Shown one piece after another: positions 16,301 through 29,900 of a stretch of DNA of 64,000 nt (the first letter of the stretch is position 1; every line of letters begins with the position of its first letter). The stretch lies in contig NC_134530.1 in NCBI RefSeq assembly GCF_050624435.1, positions 143,446,721 to 143,510,720 on the forward strand. The letters run 5' to 3'. Below the pieces are notes generated by a model, which was given only the letters and a program-made list of their open reading frames with translations, was not told the DNA's origin and did not search any database. The translations under genes and the position numbers were made by a program. Source of the DNA: Tenrec ecaudatus (taxonomy: Eukaryota; Chordata; Mammalia; Afrosoricida; Tenrecidae).

Positions 16301-16695
16301 CATCTTCTCTGGGGAGCTGACCGCCCTGGTGGACTTGGACTACGAGGACCGGCCCGAGTACGTTCTGGTCATCCAGGCCACGTCCGCCCCCCTGGTGAGC
16401 CGGGCGACAGTCCACGTCCGCCTGCTCGACCGAAATGACAACCCCCCTGTGCTGGGCAACTTTGAGATCCTTTTCAACAACTACGTCACCAACCGCTCCA
16501 GCAGCTTCCCCGGCGGCGCCATCGGCCGCGTGCCTGCCCACGACCCGGACATCTCGGACAGCCTGACCTACAACTTCGAGCGGGGCAATGAACTCAGCCT
16601 GGTCCTGCTCAACGCCTCCACGGGCGAGCTGCGGCTGAGCCGGGCCCTGGACAACAACCGGCCCCTGGAGGCCATCATGAGCGTGCTGGTGTCAG
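13386..16695 (+). CDS. CELSR2: CELSR2 exon 1: signal peptide, pro-region and most of nine cadherin repeats
   Basis: One 3310-nt exon gives residues 1-1103 plus one base. Residues 10-30 are a leucine-rich signal peptide, partly encoded by a CTG run near 13437-13460. A cysteine-containing pro-region follows, up to a furin-type RRKR site at residues 170-173. From about residue 178 come cadherin repeats with classic calcium motifs: DRE (LDRET, LDREEV), DxNDN/DxNDH linkers (DTNDHDP, DDNDNAP, DINDNAP, DVNDNNP, DVNDNAP, DVNDNPP) and DADTGA-type turns. The ninth repeat finishes in exon 2. A single giant exon for the cadherin block is usual for the CELSR family. Confidence 0.97.
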
Positions 16696-19600
16696 GTGAG
16701 GCAGGGGCTGGCGGGGAAGGGCTGGGCAGCTGTGAGAGGTACTGCTGACCCACCTCTCGGCCAGGTGCCTGGCACAGAGGTGGAGGGGGCAAGAGCCGGC
16801 TTGGGATAAGCCCCAGGAATGCTGGCAGCTGGTGCAGGCCCCGCCTGCTGCCCCAGCCTCAGCCGGGCTGGGCTGCTTCGGTTGGCTGCCCCCTTGCCTA
16901 CCAGTCTGTGACGTGCGGGGGGGGAAGTGTTCTGAGGCGGCCCTGGCTGCCAAGAATTGTGAAAAAAAAGGCGGGTGGAAGACTGGGGGGCAGGAGAGCT
17001 GGGGGAGGGGTGGAGAGGCCTTTGGTGGAGGAGAGGCAGTGGGGCAGGAGTAGGGGGAGCAGTGCCTCTGTGCCCTGTCAGGATATTCCTGTGATCTCAT
17101 CTAGCCTTTTGGCGGAGCTGAGGGTCATGGGGGGCACCCCGCAGGGCCCTGTGGGGTCAGGACCCTGCAGTCGAGCCTCTGCTGGGCTGCCGACCGGCTG
17201 CCGAGGACTTTGTCTCACGCATTCTTTTCCCTGAGGGCAGAAAAGACCCGGGCCTGCAGGAAGTGAGGCCAGAGCTCATTGTCTCTGTCCAAACAGACCT
17301 CACTGTCAGAGGCCCGGTTGGTTGGTTCAGGGTCCTGGCCCAGGGAGGGGCGGTGATGAAGCCAGGGGCAGGCTGAGGCCTCCTGGGCTGCCTTGCCATT
17401 CCCCCGGGCTGTTCTTAGGCCTAGGCCTCCTCCTCCTGACTGTTACTGGCTTAGGCTCAGGGAATGGGGTGTGGGCACCAGGAGGAGTCTGAGGATCCCT
17501 GGGGCTCTGGGGAAGATGCCTCCAGGTCAGGTGCCCTGGAGGGGAGAGGACAGAGTCCCAGGCCCCTGGGAGCCTGGCCAGGACCCAGGCTGGGGCATTC
17601 CTGCTGCTTGGCCAAGCGCTCAGCCTGCAGACTCCCTGGGCAGCAGGGCTGGGAGGTGAGGTGGCGGTGGAGGTGGGTGGGGAGGGGTGCTGTCTCTTAG
17701 ACTGGTGAAGAAGAGACCAAACCCAGGGAGCGGAGGCCTGGGGACAACCTAGGAGCCACAGCACACTGAGGAACCCCCTGTCAGCTGCTCCCTCTGAGCA
17801 CGGGTCTGGGTCACCACGCTCCATCCAGGGGTAGGCACAGCCTTCTGACAAATCCAGCAAAGGAGGGCTAGAGCTCGGCAGGTCCCACCGCTGGAGGAGG
17901 AGGGGCATTCGAGAGTGGGGCAGGGCTCGGGGCTGGGCTTCAGGGCACCAGTCCACTCCTGGCCATCCGCTCTGGCCACGGGACAGCTACAGGAAGTGTG
18001 GGCTCTGGGAGGCCACGGACAAGGCTCTGTGGCTCTTGCTGCTGGAGCACCTGTGTTTCAGCTCTGTCTGTGTGCGTGCCCTGGATGGGAGGGCCTCTCC
18101 CTCCCTCTTTCTGACAAAAGGGGAGCCTGCCCTAAGTGAGTGTGCTGGGGCTCTCAAAACAGGCCAAAGGAGCTTCTCCCGAGTAGACTCGTAGACTTGG
18201 CTCTCTTAGAGTGGAGGGTAGGGGCAGAGGCAGCTGTGATGGCTTTGGCCAGCCCTTTGGCTCTAACCTCCCCCGCCCACCCCATCCCATCAGGCCCTGA
18301 CCCCTGGAGGCAGTCACCACGGCAACCTCAAAGTTCAGGGAGGCTGGCTGAGTGGGAACTGACTCCCACCACCCTTTGTTTCCCTTCTCCAATTCTTTGT
18401 CTTTTCCTGCCTTGCCTCCCTTGCCCATGCAGGCCCCTAACACTGCCTTCTCGCTCCATCTCCCGGGTGCCTCTCCTCCTATCCCCCTCTCTTTCTCCAC
18501 CCAGCCTGGCTCTTGTTCTGGGTCTTTGTCTGCCCCGTTTGGCCTCAGTGTTAGGCTCTCTGTCTAACTCCTCCTCCTGTGCTCCATGTGGCTGCAGCTG
18601 GCCCGACCTAGGCCAGATGGCTCAGCTGGGGACAGCCTTCTCCCTGTCTCTGCTCAGACACAGGACACTCGGCCATCCACACAGCAGCAGGTCCCTCCCC
18701 AGCCTGCAACCTCCACATCTGCCAGACAGGAGAGGCTTGGGGTTGAATTCTGCCCCACAGTGGGTTCTGACACTCTTCTAGGCCTGGCTGTCTGGGCTCT
18801 AAGACAGGGGTGCTTCCTGAAACCCAAACCTATCCCAACCCTTTCTTTTCTAACCAGGAAATGTACCCGCCACTCACATTCCTACCACTGTCCCTGCACC
18901 TGGGGTGACCCAGGCCCAAGCCAGGGAGAGGGACAAAGGCAGGAGAGACTAGTGGGTTGACTGTTGGGGATGGGGGATAATAGCTGAGGGAGCAGGTGGC
19001 TACAGATGGTAGACCAGATGGGAAGCAACAGAGACTTGCTGGGAGAGGAGCATAGGGTGCCTGGAGGAGAACGGGGGGACAGAGGGAGGAGGACTGGTTC
19101 CCAGAACTGAGAGGCCGGGAGGTTGCCCATGCTCATTGGGTTTGGCCACCACCCCTCCCCCCCCCTTGCACGGGACTCTGCACTTGCACGGGACTCTGCC
19201 CATCAACGAACCTTGGGGCAGATGCAGCAGGTACCCGGGAGCCCCGTGCCAGGCCTAACCACCTGCAAAACCAAACCAGACTCACTGCCATCGAGCTGAT
19301 GCCAACTCATAGTGACCCAGTAAGGCAGGGTAGAACTGCCCCTGTGAGTTTCTGAGACCGTAACTCTATAAGAACAGAAAGCCCCATCTTGCTCCTGGTC
19401 GTTTTAAACTGTGGACCTTGCTGTTAGCAGCTCAGCGTGTAAAAAACGCCATGCCACCAGGGCTCCAACCACCTGCAAGGGGTTCTGAAAGAGGGTGCAT
19501 AGACAGGGCCTGGAGGTGTAAATCTGGGCAGGCTTCCAGAGGAAGTGAGTCCAGGGCAGGCTAGAAGATTAGGAGGACTGTAGGCTGGTGTCTGGATGGA

Positions 19601-20917
19601 TCAGGTAGGAAGGTACTGCCTGCAAAGTAGCAAGTAGACCAAGCAGTTTCAGGCCAGGAGGCTCGAGGGTAGGCAGGCTGTGGTCTGAGAACGTGGTAGA
19701 GATCGGTGTCTGTCTTCAGCCTTCCTGGGCTCAATGGAGCCGCGCCAGGCAGGCAGCCACTTCAAGTGGGTACAGCACAGATGCAGAATCTGTTTCCAGA
19801 TTCCTTCTCCTACAGCTGCCCCACCCCAGAAGGCTGACTCCTGCCCATCCCTGCTGAAAACCAAACACACACAAATAAACCAAGCCATTGTTGCGGAGTT
19901 GATCCCGGCTCTCGGTGACCCACTTGCCACCCTGTAGATGGATCCAGGGCGGGTTTCATGGCCTGGATGTTTTGGAAGCAGACCGCCATGGTAGTGTCTT
20001 ACAAACTACCCCGTTCTGGGCTTGAACCACCAACCTCTCGGTTAGTACCCAAGTACTTAACTCCCAGAGAACCCGAGCCCTGGTAGAAAGTCCCTTTTTA
20101 GACCTGATCTGGGCTCCTGCTTCTGGGTTTTAAAAGACTGGTTCTTCACTGTGGCAACAGGGTATGTTCACACTAAGAGCACTGTGCCCTTTGAACACCT
20201 ATGTAGAAGATACACCCTTGTAGCACCCTGAGCCACCTGCCCCTTCCCCTTGGCTCCCGGCTTTCCCTTTTGTGCCAAAGAAAATCTGGCTGCCCCGGCA
20301 CATTCGTGCATTCAGATGTGTGTGGCATTTCTGAGCTTGGGTGTTGACGATGGATGTGTGGGCGGAGCAAGACAACATGGTGTGTGTGGGTCAATACTCA
20401 GCTGCTTATGGGTGAGTGTGTGGCCCTGGGAGCGTGGCAGGGCATCTGGGTGCAATGCAGTGAGCCAGGTGAGTGAGGAGGACCTTGTGGGGACTGTGGT
20501 ATGAGAGCTGCCCCAGCTCCAGCCCTTTGATCCCGGCCCCTAGTCTGGTCCCTCCTCCTAACCACCCCTCTCTAGCTAGCCCTGTGTTGGACCTCAGGGG
20601 AGTGGGTGGTGTGACCTCTGGCAGAAGCAGCTCAGCTGGATTTCCTGGGGTGGACAGCTGCCTGCCCCCCAGCAACCAGACAGCTGGGCAGGAAGAATGC
20701 TTTGTGGGGGCGTGGCCATGAAGAGTGCCCTGTGCCCAAGCAGCCACAGGGCTCAGTGGGAGTGGGACAGGGCGGCCCCTCCCAGTGGCCCAGTTGGCTC
20801 CCCCATGCACCCTCCCTGGGCGCGGGGGTTGCACAGGTAAGGTCAGGGCAGAGAGACTGAGGAGGCACCAGGATGGTTTCTGTGGGTCTCTGCCTGGTGC
20901 TGGTGCTCTGGGCTCTG

Positions 20918-20984
<67 letters not shown>

Positions 20985-23900
20985 GGAAAAGGGCACCGAT
21001 GCCAGAGCTTAGGAAGGAAAAAGGTGCACAAACATTCATGGGTGGGCCATGCACCACAGCCCTTGTGCAAAGGAGTGTCAACAGAACTGAAGAGCTAAGC
21101 CTCTTTAGCGCCTTCAAAGGGCACCTCTTCTGGGCCGCCCCTTCAGGAGTGTGTGGGCTGGCCCAGGGCTTTGTACCCAGCCCCACCCCGGCCCTCACGT
21201 GAGCGTCTGGTCTCCCCGCAGACGGCGTGCACAGCGTGACGGCCCAGTGCGCACTGCGCGTCACCATCATCACGGACGAGATGCTCACGCACAGCATCAC
21301 GCTGCGCCTGGAGGACATGTCGCCAGAGCGCTTCCTGTCGCCGCTGCTGGGGCTGTTTATCCAGGCGGTGGCCGCCACGCTGGCCACGCCCCCGGACCAC
21401 GTGGTCATCTTCAACGTGCAGCGGGACACCGACGCCCCAGGAGGCCACATCCTCAACGTGAGCCTGTCGGTGGGCCAGCCGCCGGGGCCCGGTGGCGGGC
21501 CGCCCTTCCTGCCTTCTGAGGACCTGCAGGAGCGCCTGTACCTCAACCGCAGCCTGCTGACGGCCATCTCTGCGCAGCGCGTGCTGCCCTTCGACGACAA
21601 CATCTGCCTGCGCGAGCCCTGCGAGAACTACATGCGCTGCGTGTCGGTGCTGCGCTTCGACTCCTCGGCGCCCTTCATCGCCTCCTCCTCGGTGCTCTTC
21701 CGGCCCATTCACCCCGTCGGGGGGCTGCGCTGCCGCTGCCCGCCCGGCTTCACGGGCGACTACTGCGAGACCGAGGTGGACCTCTGCTACTCCCGGCCCT
21801 GCGGGGCCCACGGGCGCTGCCGCAGCCACGAGGGCGGCTACACCTGCCTCTGCCGCGACGGCTACACAGGTGAGCAAGGGGCGGGGTCTGGGGAGCCAGG
21901 ACGGTCGTGATGGGCTTTCGCAGTGACGCAAACACAAATCGAGTGATGGATCGCATTCTGCTCGCTCATTTACCTGGTGATCCAGGCGTCCTTGGGTGGC
22001 GCAAACTTGTGAATGCACCTGGCTATCCAAAAGGCTAGAGGTTCTTGTCTTCCCCCAGAGGCATCTTGGAAGAAAGGCTGGGAGATCGACTTATTAAGTA
22101 CTCAGCCATTGAAACATCTCGGGGGGCACCGTCCCGCTCTGACTGATGTACATGGGGTCGTCCTGGGTCCCACTGGCTCCAGGGTGACCCGTTTTCATGA
22201 GGAAAGCAGGGCTAGGTCAGAGGCTCCCCGGGAGCCAATCGGCTTGGATTGATAGCCCAGCTTGGCTGCCTTGCGGCTGTGTGACATTGTGTGACGTTAG
22301 CATAGCCTCTCTGTGCCCCATTGTTGGAAAATGGGTTCATGCTGCAGGTTGACTGTGGGCGTGAACTAATGAATGTAGCAGCATGGTAGCCCTGATTCCA
22401 GGGCCCACTGAGGTTGGCGCCTTTGTCCAGACCACAGCGCACAGCCTGCTGAGTGTCGCTGAGCTGCACTTGGCCTTCCCCCTTGGGAGCTGTGGCAAGG
22501 GGAGAGGAACGAAGGAGATCAGAGAGCTTGGGGTGAAAGGATAGACTGGATGTTTCAGAAGGCCCCTGCACCTGGGTCGCCCTGGGCAGAATAGTCCCAC
22601 CCCTGCCCAGGTGCAGGCAGAGAGGGTACTGGCCAGGAGACCTCCCTGTTGGTGGTGTGTGACCCGGGCTCCCTAACCCCAGCCTCTCCCGAGAACCCTG
22701 CCACATCTGCTCTGCTGCTGAGCCCCACCCTTCAGGCCCCTGCTTTTCCTTAAGACACCCCTTTCTCATTTCCTGCGATGGATCCGTCCCTCCCAGGTGC
22801 TGAGGCCCCCACAGGCCCTGCCAACAACCTTAGGGGCAGGGTAGGCAGACCCCACTTCTTTCTCTGCTGCCCAGAACTTGTCTGACTTTACTCCTCTCTG
22901 CTGGGGGGGAGGGGCAAGCGGGGGCAAGCTGGGGGAGGGGCTGGGAGGGGGAGTCTTTGTCCAGGAAGATGGGGAGGGGGGGGCTTAGAGTAGGCGAACA
23001 ACAGTTTCCATGGAAACAAGAGCCAGTCACTAGGCACAGAGGAGCTGAGAACCTATCTCTAGAATCTGGGAATAGTGAGAGAGAGAGAGAAGGCGGTAGA
23101 TTTTTCCATCTGGTGGTGGAATTTTCAGGTCCTGCAGCGACTGCTTCAGGGACTCAGTCTCTCTCTGAGCATCTTCCAAGTACACCGCAGCCCTTCATCT
23201 GGACCCCAGGGCTCAGATGTCTTTGTGGAAGCCCCTCATTCTTGGGGACGGCCCTCATCTTCTGTCCCCCACATCCCCATAACTCAGGCAAATCTAAGTA
23301 GAAGTCTGCTCCCATCCCTGGGGATGGAAACTGATCTGGTATCTGACACGACAGGGACAAAAGCACCAATGGGAGGGAGGGGAGGAGGGGGGTGGGCAGG
23401 GAGGGAGGGGGCAGTGCAGTCACCCCTGCAGAGGTTGAACAGCCCCCAGCCTGTAGATCTGAGGCCCCAGGCGTGGCCCAGGGAGTGGTGTGCCGGCCTG
23501 TGGTGACAGGAACAGTGAGTGCGCTGGCCCGACAGCACCAGAACTAAGGTCGCACGGATCTCAGAGAGGGAATCTTAGGGCTGTCATGGGGGCATCGCTG
23601 GCACCCCTTCCTGGGTGCCTAGTACTCACCCGGCCTCTCCTCTTGTCCAGGTGAGCACTGTGAGGTGAGCGCCCGCTCAGGCCGCTGCACCCCACGTGTC
23701 TGCAAAAACGGGGGCACCTGTGTCAACCTGCTGGTGGGGGGTTTCAAGTGCGACTGCCCATCTGGAGACTTTGAGAAGCCCTACTGCCAGGTCACTACAC
23801 GCAGCTTCCCAGCCCGCTCCTTCATCACCTTCCGGGGCCTGCGCCAGCGCTTCCACTTCACCGTGGCCCTCTCGTGAGTGGCTGAGCTCTGAGGGGCAGG

Positions 23901-26900
23901 GGTGCAGGTGGGAGCCCAGGGGGAAGATCCGGGGAGGCCTCTGGAAAGAGGTGCTGAATGTCACCGATGTCCTCACCTCCCCAGGCTTTGCTTCCCACTC
24001 CCCAACCTCTCTGCCTTCGAGGGTGGGGAGTAGGGAGGCCAGGGTCTGGGTTTGGGTCCATTTCCCACCAGGACCCATTACCTCGGCACCTCGAGGTGCT
24101 AGCCCTCTGGAGACCCCTGGGTTGGAGCAGGGGCTGGCTAGGGGGCTGGGTGCCAGGGTCCCTGTGGATGCCCCAACCCCTGCCCTATGCCCGGCCCCCG
24201 GTCAGGTTTGCCACGAAGGAGCGGGATGGGCTGCTGCTGTACAATGGGCGCTTCAATGAGAAGCACGACTTTGTGGCCCTCGAGGTCATCCAGGAGCAGG
24301 TCCAGCTCACCTTCTCTGCAGGTGAGCCCCCGCCGCCAGACTTTCTGACCCCTCCCCTGAGCCAGCCCAGCCCTTCCGGGGTCCCAGCTCACCCATCTTT
24401 TCCCCAGGGGAGTCAACCACCACCGTGTCCCCGTTCGTGCCTGGGGGGGTCAGTGACGGCCAGTGGCACACAGTGCAGCTGAAGTACTACAACAAGGTGG
24501 GTGTGAGGGGCCAGAGGACGGGAGGGCTCTAGTCTTGACTCAGGGAGCCCAGGAGGCTCACTGGGCTGCCAACTTGACCCCCAGCCGCCCTGCAGGAGAG
24601 ATGCGGCAGGCGGCCTCCCTGGAGAAACAGCTTTGGGCCCCTCAGGGCAGGTCTACTGGTCGGTCCCATGGAGTGGCCCTGAGTTAGAAGTGACTCAATG
24701 GCAAGAGGTTTCATGTCTTCTGACTCAGGTGCTCCCCCTCACGCAGACCTGGGAGCCATTGCCTCAGGCAGCGCTGGGCCCTGGGCATGGCACTTCTGGT
24801 AGATCGAGGCACGAACACTTGCCACCTTCTTGGGGCATCCCCACCCCCTGAGCAGCGCCGGCGTGCCCCGTTCATTAGGCGGGGACAGGGTGGGGTGGAT
24901 GTGGAGAGAGGTAGCGTGAGTGGAAGTCCCAGGGTGTGCATGTGGGCTGTCTGTATACGTGCCCCCATGCGCGTGTGAGTCAGCATACATGACGCGTGTC
25001 TGGCTGTCTGGCCCATGCACCTGGTGGGCCCCTGCCCATCCTTTCTCTTCTCTTGTTCCCTGTCCACAGCCGCTGTTGGGCCAGACAGGGCTCCCGCAGG
25101 GCCCATCCGAGCAGAAGGTGGCCGTGGTGACCGTGGATGGCTGTGACACAGGGGTGGCCCTGCGCTTCGGAGCTGTGCTGGGCAACTATTCCTGTGCTGC
25201 CCAGGGCACCCAGGGTGGCAGCAAGAAGTGAGCAAGTGGACCCAGGATGGGGTGGGGGCAGAGCCAGCCAGGGAAGGCGTAGAGCAGGGGTGGGGGACCA
25301 TTCTGCCAAGGGCCTTGGGTATTTAGGACCCCATTCCCAGGCTGAATGAGTCAAAGAGTTCGTCAGCTCACCTCTCAGGTGATGGAGGAGCCCTGGTGGC
25401 GTAGTGCTTATGTGTTGGGCTGCAAAGTCAGCAGTTTGAAACTACCAGTCTCTCAGCGGGAGAAAGATGAGGCTTTCTACTCCCCTAGACTTACAGTCTT
25501 GGAAACCCACAGGGGCAGTTCTACCCCGTTCTATACTCTCGATATGAGTCCGGATGTACTCAATGGCAGTGAGTTTTTTGGCTTGTGATGGAGGAACCCT
25601 GGTGGTGTAGGGCTGGGCTGCCAACCTCTTGGTCAGCAGTTTGAAACCACCAGCTGCTCTGCAGGAGGAAGACGAGGCATGCTGTTCCCATAAAGAGTTA
25701 CCGTCTCCGAACCTCACAGGACCGATTGTACTCGATCTGACAGGAGTGCTGAGTCAGAACTGACTGGATGGCATTGAGTTTGGTTTTGGCTTTAGAATGT
25801 GGTGGCTGGCACTGCTGTGATGTTAGCTGGTCATGATGATTCTGTGGGCCTTTCACAGCCCATGGGACAGGTGTCTCCCCGCCCCTGGTGTAGAGAGTAG
25901 GCTTTAGGGAGCTCAGAAGTGTGGGCCAACCCAGATGGGGTCTCCCCTCTCTGTGATCCTCAGCTTCCGCTCAGGCCTCTGGGGAGCTGAGATTGAGGCA
26001 TCTGAGCAAGCCCTGGCAGCGCAGCCTGGGGAAGGGGCACGTTCCGTGTTGACAGCAGCTCCAGGCTGGGGAGATCCCCCTTCCCTGGTACTGCCCTGCA
26101 ACCCCTTGCTGGCAGCTGGCACCAGGAGCAGGATGAACCAGGAGCAGTGTGGCCTCCCTCGTGCTAACGCTGTTTTTTGCTCCCGAGGTCCCTGGATCTG
26201 ACAGGGCCCCTGCTGCTGGGTGGGGTGCCTGACTTGCCCGAGAGCTTCCCTGTGCGGATGCGGCATTTTGTGGGCTGCATTCGGAATCTGCAGGTGGACA
26301 GCCGGCATGTGGACATGGCCGATTTCATCGCCAACAACGGAACTGTGCCTGGTACGGGGGTGGGGGTGGGGGATGGGGGCAAGGCCAGGCCCCACTGCAG
26401 GGAGGGTCTCAAAGTCCTCTCTGGTCACTGCCCCGGGGTTTCCTGAGCCCCCTCTCTCTGTTCCAGGCTGCCCAGCCAAGAAGAATGTGTGTGACAGCAA
26501 CACCTGCCACAATGGGGGCACCTGTGTGAACCAGTGGGATGCGTTCAGCTGTGAGTGCCCCCTGGGCTTTGGGGGCAAGAGCTGTGCCCAAGGTAGGTGG
26601 GGGCCACCCTCAGGGGCCAGGCCCTGGTAGCTGTCAACCAGCTAGGAGCACAGACAGGGTCTGGGCAGCACTGGGCAGGGCCCAGCCACTGGCTGTGGGC
26701 GGAAATTCAGGTCTGGGCAGAACCCTAAGAGGGCAGGCAGCGCATGAGACAAAGGGCCCAGTGAGAGGCAGGCCTGGGCACAGTGCGGGGTGGGCCCAGG
26801 GTAGGTAAATGGGCTTGAGGGCGGGGCACTCTGAGAGGCGGTGCCCGCCTTCCATGGCACTGGCATCATGGCATCATACCCCCTGGGTATCAGCTGTTCC

Positions 26901-29900
26901 ACCCTTCAGAGACTTTCTGTATCTGTCCCGCCCAACCCTGCCCCCACCAGAAATGGCCAATCCGCAGCGCTTCCTAGGCAGCAGCATGGTGGCCTGGCAT
27001 GGCCTCTCACTGCCCATCTCCCAACCCTGGCACCTCAGCCTCATGTTCCGCACGCGCCAGGCCAACGGTGTCCTGTTTCAGGCCGTCACCAGGGGGCGCA
27101 GCACCATCACCCTGCAGGTGCGTCTACTGTGGGAGGGGGTGGGGGGGGAATGGGCTGCTGGCTTGGGGGAGTGGCCTCCAGGAAGCTGGACTGAGAGTTG
27201 AGCGGGATGGGGGGCGGGGGGGGGGGGTGGTTTGGATCAGTTTGGTGGTTAAATGCTGCCATCTGTTGGCCCCAGAGGAGATAACATTTTCCTCTCAGGC
27301 CTCATCTGGACTGCACCGTGATCCTGCAAAGGGGACAGCGGGCTGGGTGTAGAGCAAACTAAGGTGGCCCTGCCCACCGACCCTCTTTTCTTTCCTTCTG
27401 GCCCAGCTTCGGGAGGGCCACGTGGTGCTGAGCGTGGAGGGCACTGGGCTTCAGGCCTCATCTCTCCGGCTGGACCCAGGCCGCGCCAATGATGGGGACT
27501 GGCACCATTCACAGCTGGCCCTGGGAGCCAGCGGGGGGCCAGGCCATGCTGTCCTGTCCTTTGACTACGGGCAGCAGCGGTCAGAGGGCAACCTGGGGCC
27601 CAGGCTGCATGGGCTACACCTGAGCAACATCACGGTGGGCGGAGTGCCTGGGCCGGCCAATGGTGTGGCCCGAGGTTTCCGGGGCTGTTTGCAGGTAAGC
27701 ACACCCATGACCCCGCCCCCACCCCAACCCCCTCGCCCCACCACCTAGAGGCTGTGCCACTGAGAGCCAACACTGCCACTGTCCCTGACACCCCTCCCCA
27801 CCAGGGTGTGCGCGTGAGCGAGTCACCCGAGGGTGCCAGCGCCCTGGATCTGAGCCGCGGGGAGAGAGTGAACGTGGAAGCTGGCTGCAGCCTGCCAGAC
27901 CCCTGTGACTCAAACCCGTGCCCTGCCAACAGCTACTGCAGCGATGACTGGGACAGCTACTCCTGTAGCTGTGATCCGGGTAGGACGGGACCCCCGGGGA
28001 GGGGCAGGTCCCGGGGCACCTGGGGTCTTGGGCTGTGGCTCAGCCGAGTGTCCTGTAGGTCAGTCATGTCACCTCTCAGAGCTTCCCGCAGCACAAAGCC
28101 ACCCCCAGATGCTCTGGGTGGCGTGGAGGGAGGGAGAGAGACGGCGCTCAGGAAGGGGGGCGTTGAACCTTTTGGTGGTGTGGTGGCAAGCCGTTTGGCT
28201 GCTGCGCAGGAGAAAGCGGAGACTGCCTCCCCTGACAAGATGTGCAGCGTCAGACCTCCTGCGCAGGGTGGCTGTGAGTCCAGCGCCTTTGGTTTGGACT
28301 CCTCCTTCCACAGGTTACTACGGTGACAACTGCACTAGCGTGTGTGACCTGAACCCCTGCGAGCACCAGTCAGTGTGCGCTCGCAAGCCCAGCGCCCCCC
28401 ACGGCTATGCCTGCGAGTGTCCCCCCAACTACCTGGGGCACTACTGTGAGACCAGGTGAGTGGGGCAGGGCAGCAGGCAGCTGGCCCGAGGGGCCACTGC
28501 CTGGCTCTGGTGGGTGTGGCAGGACGAGTTGACGCCCGCCGGGCTCCTCTCTGCAGGATTGACCAGCCTTGCCCCCGTGGCTGGTGGGGACACCCCATGT
28601 GCGGCCCGTGTAACTGTGACATCAGCAAAGGCTTCGACCTGGACTGCAATAAGACCAGCGGCGAGTGCCACTGCAAGGTGAGAGCCAGGCCCCGCTCTTC
28701 CGGGAGCGTGGGGTAGGGCCTGCCTGTGCTCTCCTGGGGTGGGACGAAGCTGTTTGTCCTCATGTCTCTGGGAGGGGGAGAGGAGCACGGGACGACATGA
28801 CCAATGGCCTTCTGGCTCATTTGCATGTCAGTGGCGGCGTAGTGGGGTACACATGGACTGTTAACTTCAGGGTCAGCAGTTCAAACTCACCAGCCGTTCC
28901 ACAAGAGGAAGATGGGGCTTTCTACCATCACGGGGAGTCACAGTCTCGGGAACTCTGGGGGCCAGTTCTAGCCTGACCGCCAGGGTCACTGCAGGTCAGT
29001 GATGACTAGATGGCAGTCAGTGAGAGGGTTTGCCTGTTGCCTCCTCCCTCCCAGGAGAACCACTACCGGCCCCCCGACAGCCCGACCTGCCTCCTGTGTG
29101 ACTGCTACCCCACGGGCTCCCTGTCCCGTGTCTGTAACCCTGAGGACGGCCAGTGCCCTTGCAAGCCAGGTGTCATCGGGCGCCAGTGTGATCACTGCGA
29201 CAACCCTTTCGCTGAAGTCACCACCAATGGCTGTGAAGGTAGGGAACCCAGGACAGGTAGGCAGCCCTCCCCGCTGTGCCCCTAGGAGGCAGGGAGCCGG
29301 GCTGGGTGCAGGCCTGGGCATGCCGGGAGGGCTGGGGCAGAGCTGCAGAGGGGGTGCTGCTCCTGGGTGACCCTGTCTTCTCCCTTACAGTGAATTATGA
29401 CAGCTGTCCTCGGGCCATTGAGGCTGGGATCTGGTGGCCCCGGACCCGCTTTGGCCTGCCCGCTGCAGCCCCCTGCCCCAGGGGCTCCTTTGGTAGGTGC
29501 TCAAGGCCTGTTGTGGCACCACAGGGAAGACTCACTGAGGGCCAAGGGGCCGCCAGTGATAGTGGGCAGGGGCAGGCAGTCACCCATCCTTGGCTTACTG
29601 TCCCCACCTCTCATTGTCCCCAGCCCCAGGTGCTGTGTGGTACCTACCTCTTTACCACCTGTCCCTTACTGAGGGCCAGGAGCCTGAAACGGGCCAGCCC
29701 CGGCCTGAGGACCAGGGACTCAAGGATCAATCGTACAGGCTTTCCATCAGCACCCCCCGCCCTTTCGTACTGAAGTTACACCCCCAGAAAGACAGGCTGC
29801 TGGGGAGCAGGGGTCTCAATCTGGGGTGGCAGTGGTGGGCAGTGGGCAGAAGTCTGGGACAGTGATTAGGGTACAGAAGAGCTTGAAGGGCAGCAGGAGC

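Larger units (their letters stand above)
16696..21221 (+). other. CELSR2: CELSR2 intron 1
   Basis: Largest intron of the gene (4.5 kb). Donor GTGAGG, acceptor CCCCGCAG. It holds two antisense AfroSINEs (19268-19466, 19868-20080) and a long CA microsatellite (20923-20980). The rest is GC-rich single-copy-looking DNA with no exon that I recognise. Confidence 0.85.
21870..23650 (+). other. CELSR2: CELSR2 intron 2
   Basis: 1.8 kb. Contains a sense AfroSINE-like copy (21981-22205), an adjacent MIR (22225-22345) and a G-rich tract at about 22898-22985 whose runs of three to eight Gs could form quadruplexes on the transcript. No exon seen. Confidence 0.8.

Noticed and set aside
15162-16541. 459-codon open frame antisense to CELSR2 exon 1
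   Set aside because: Shadow of the conserved cadherin-coding frame; codon pattern mirrors the sense strand and no independent support exists.
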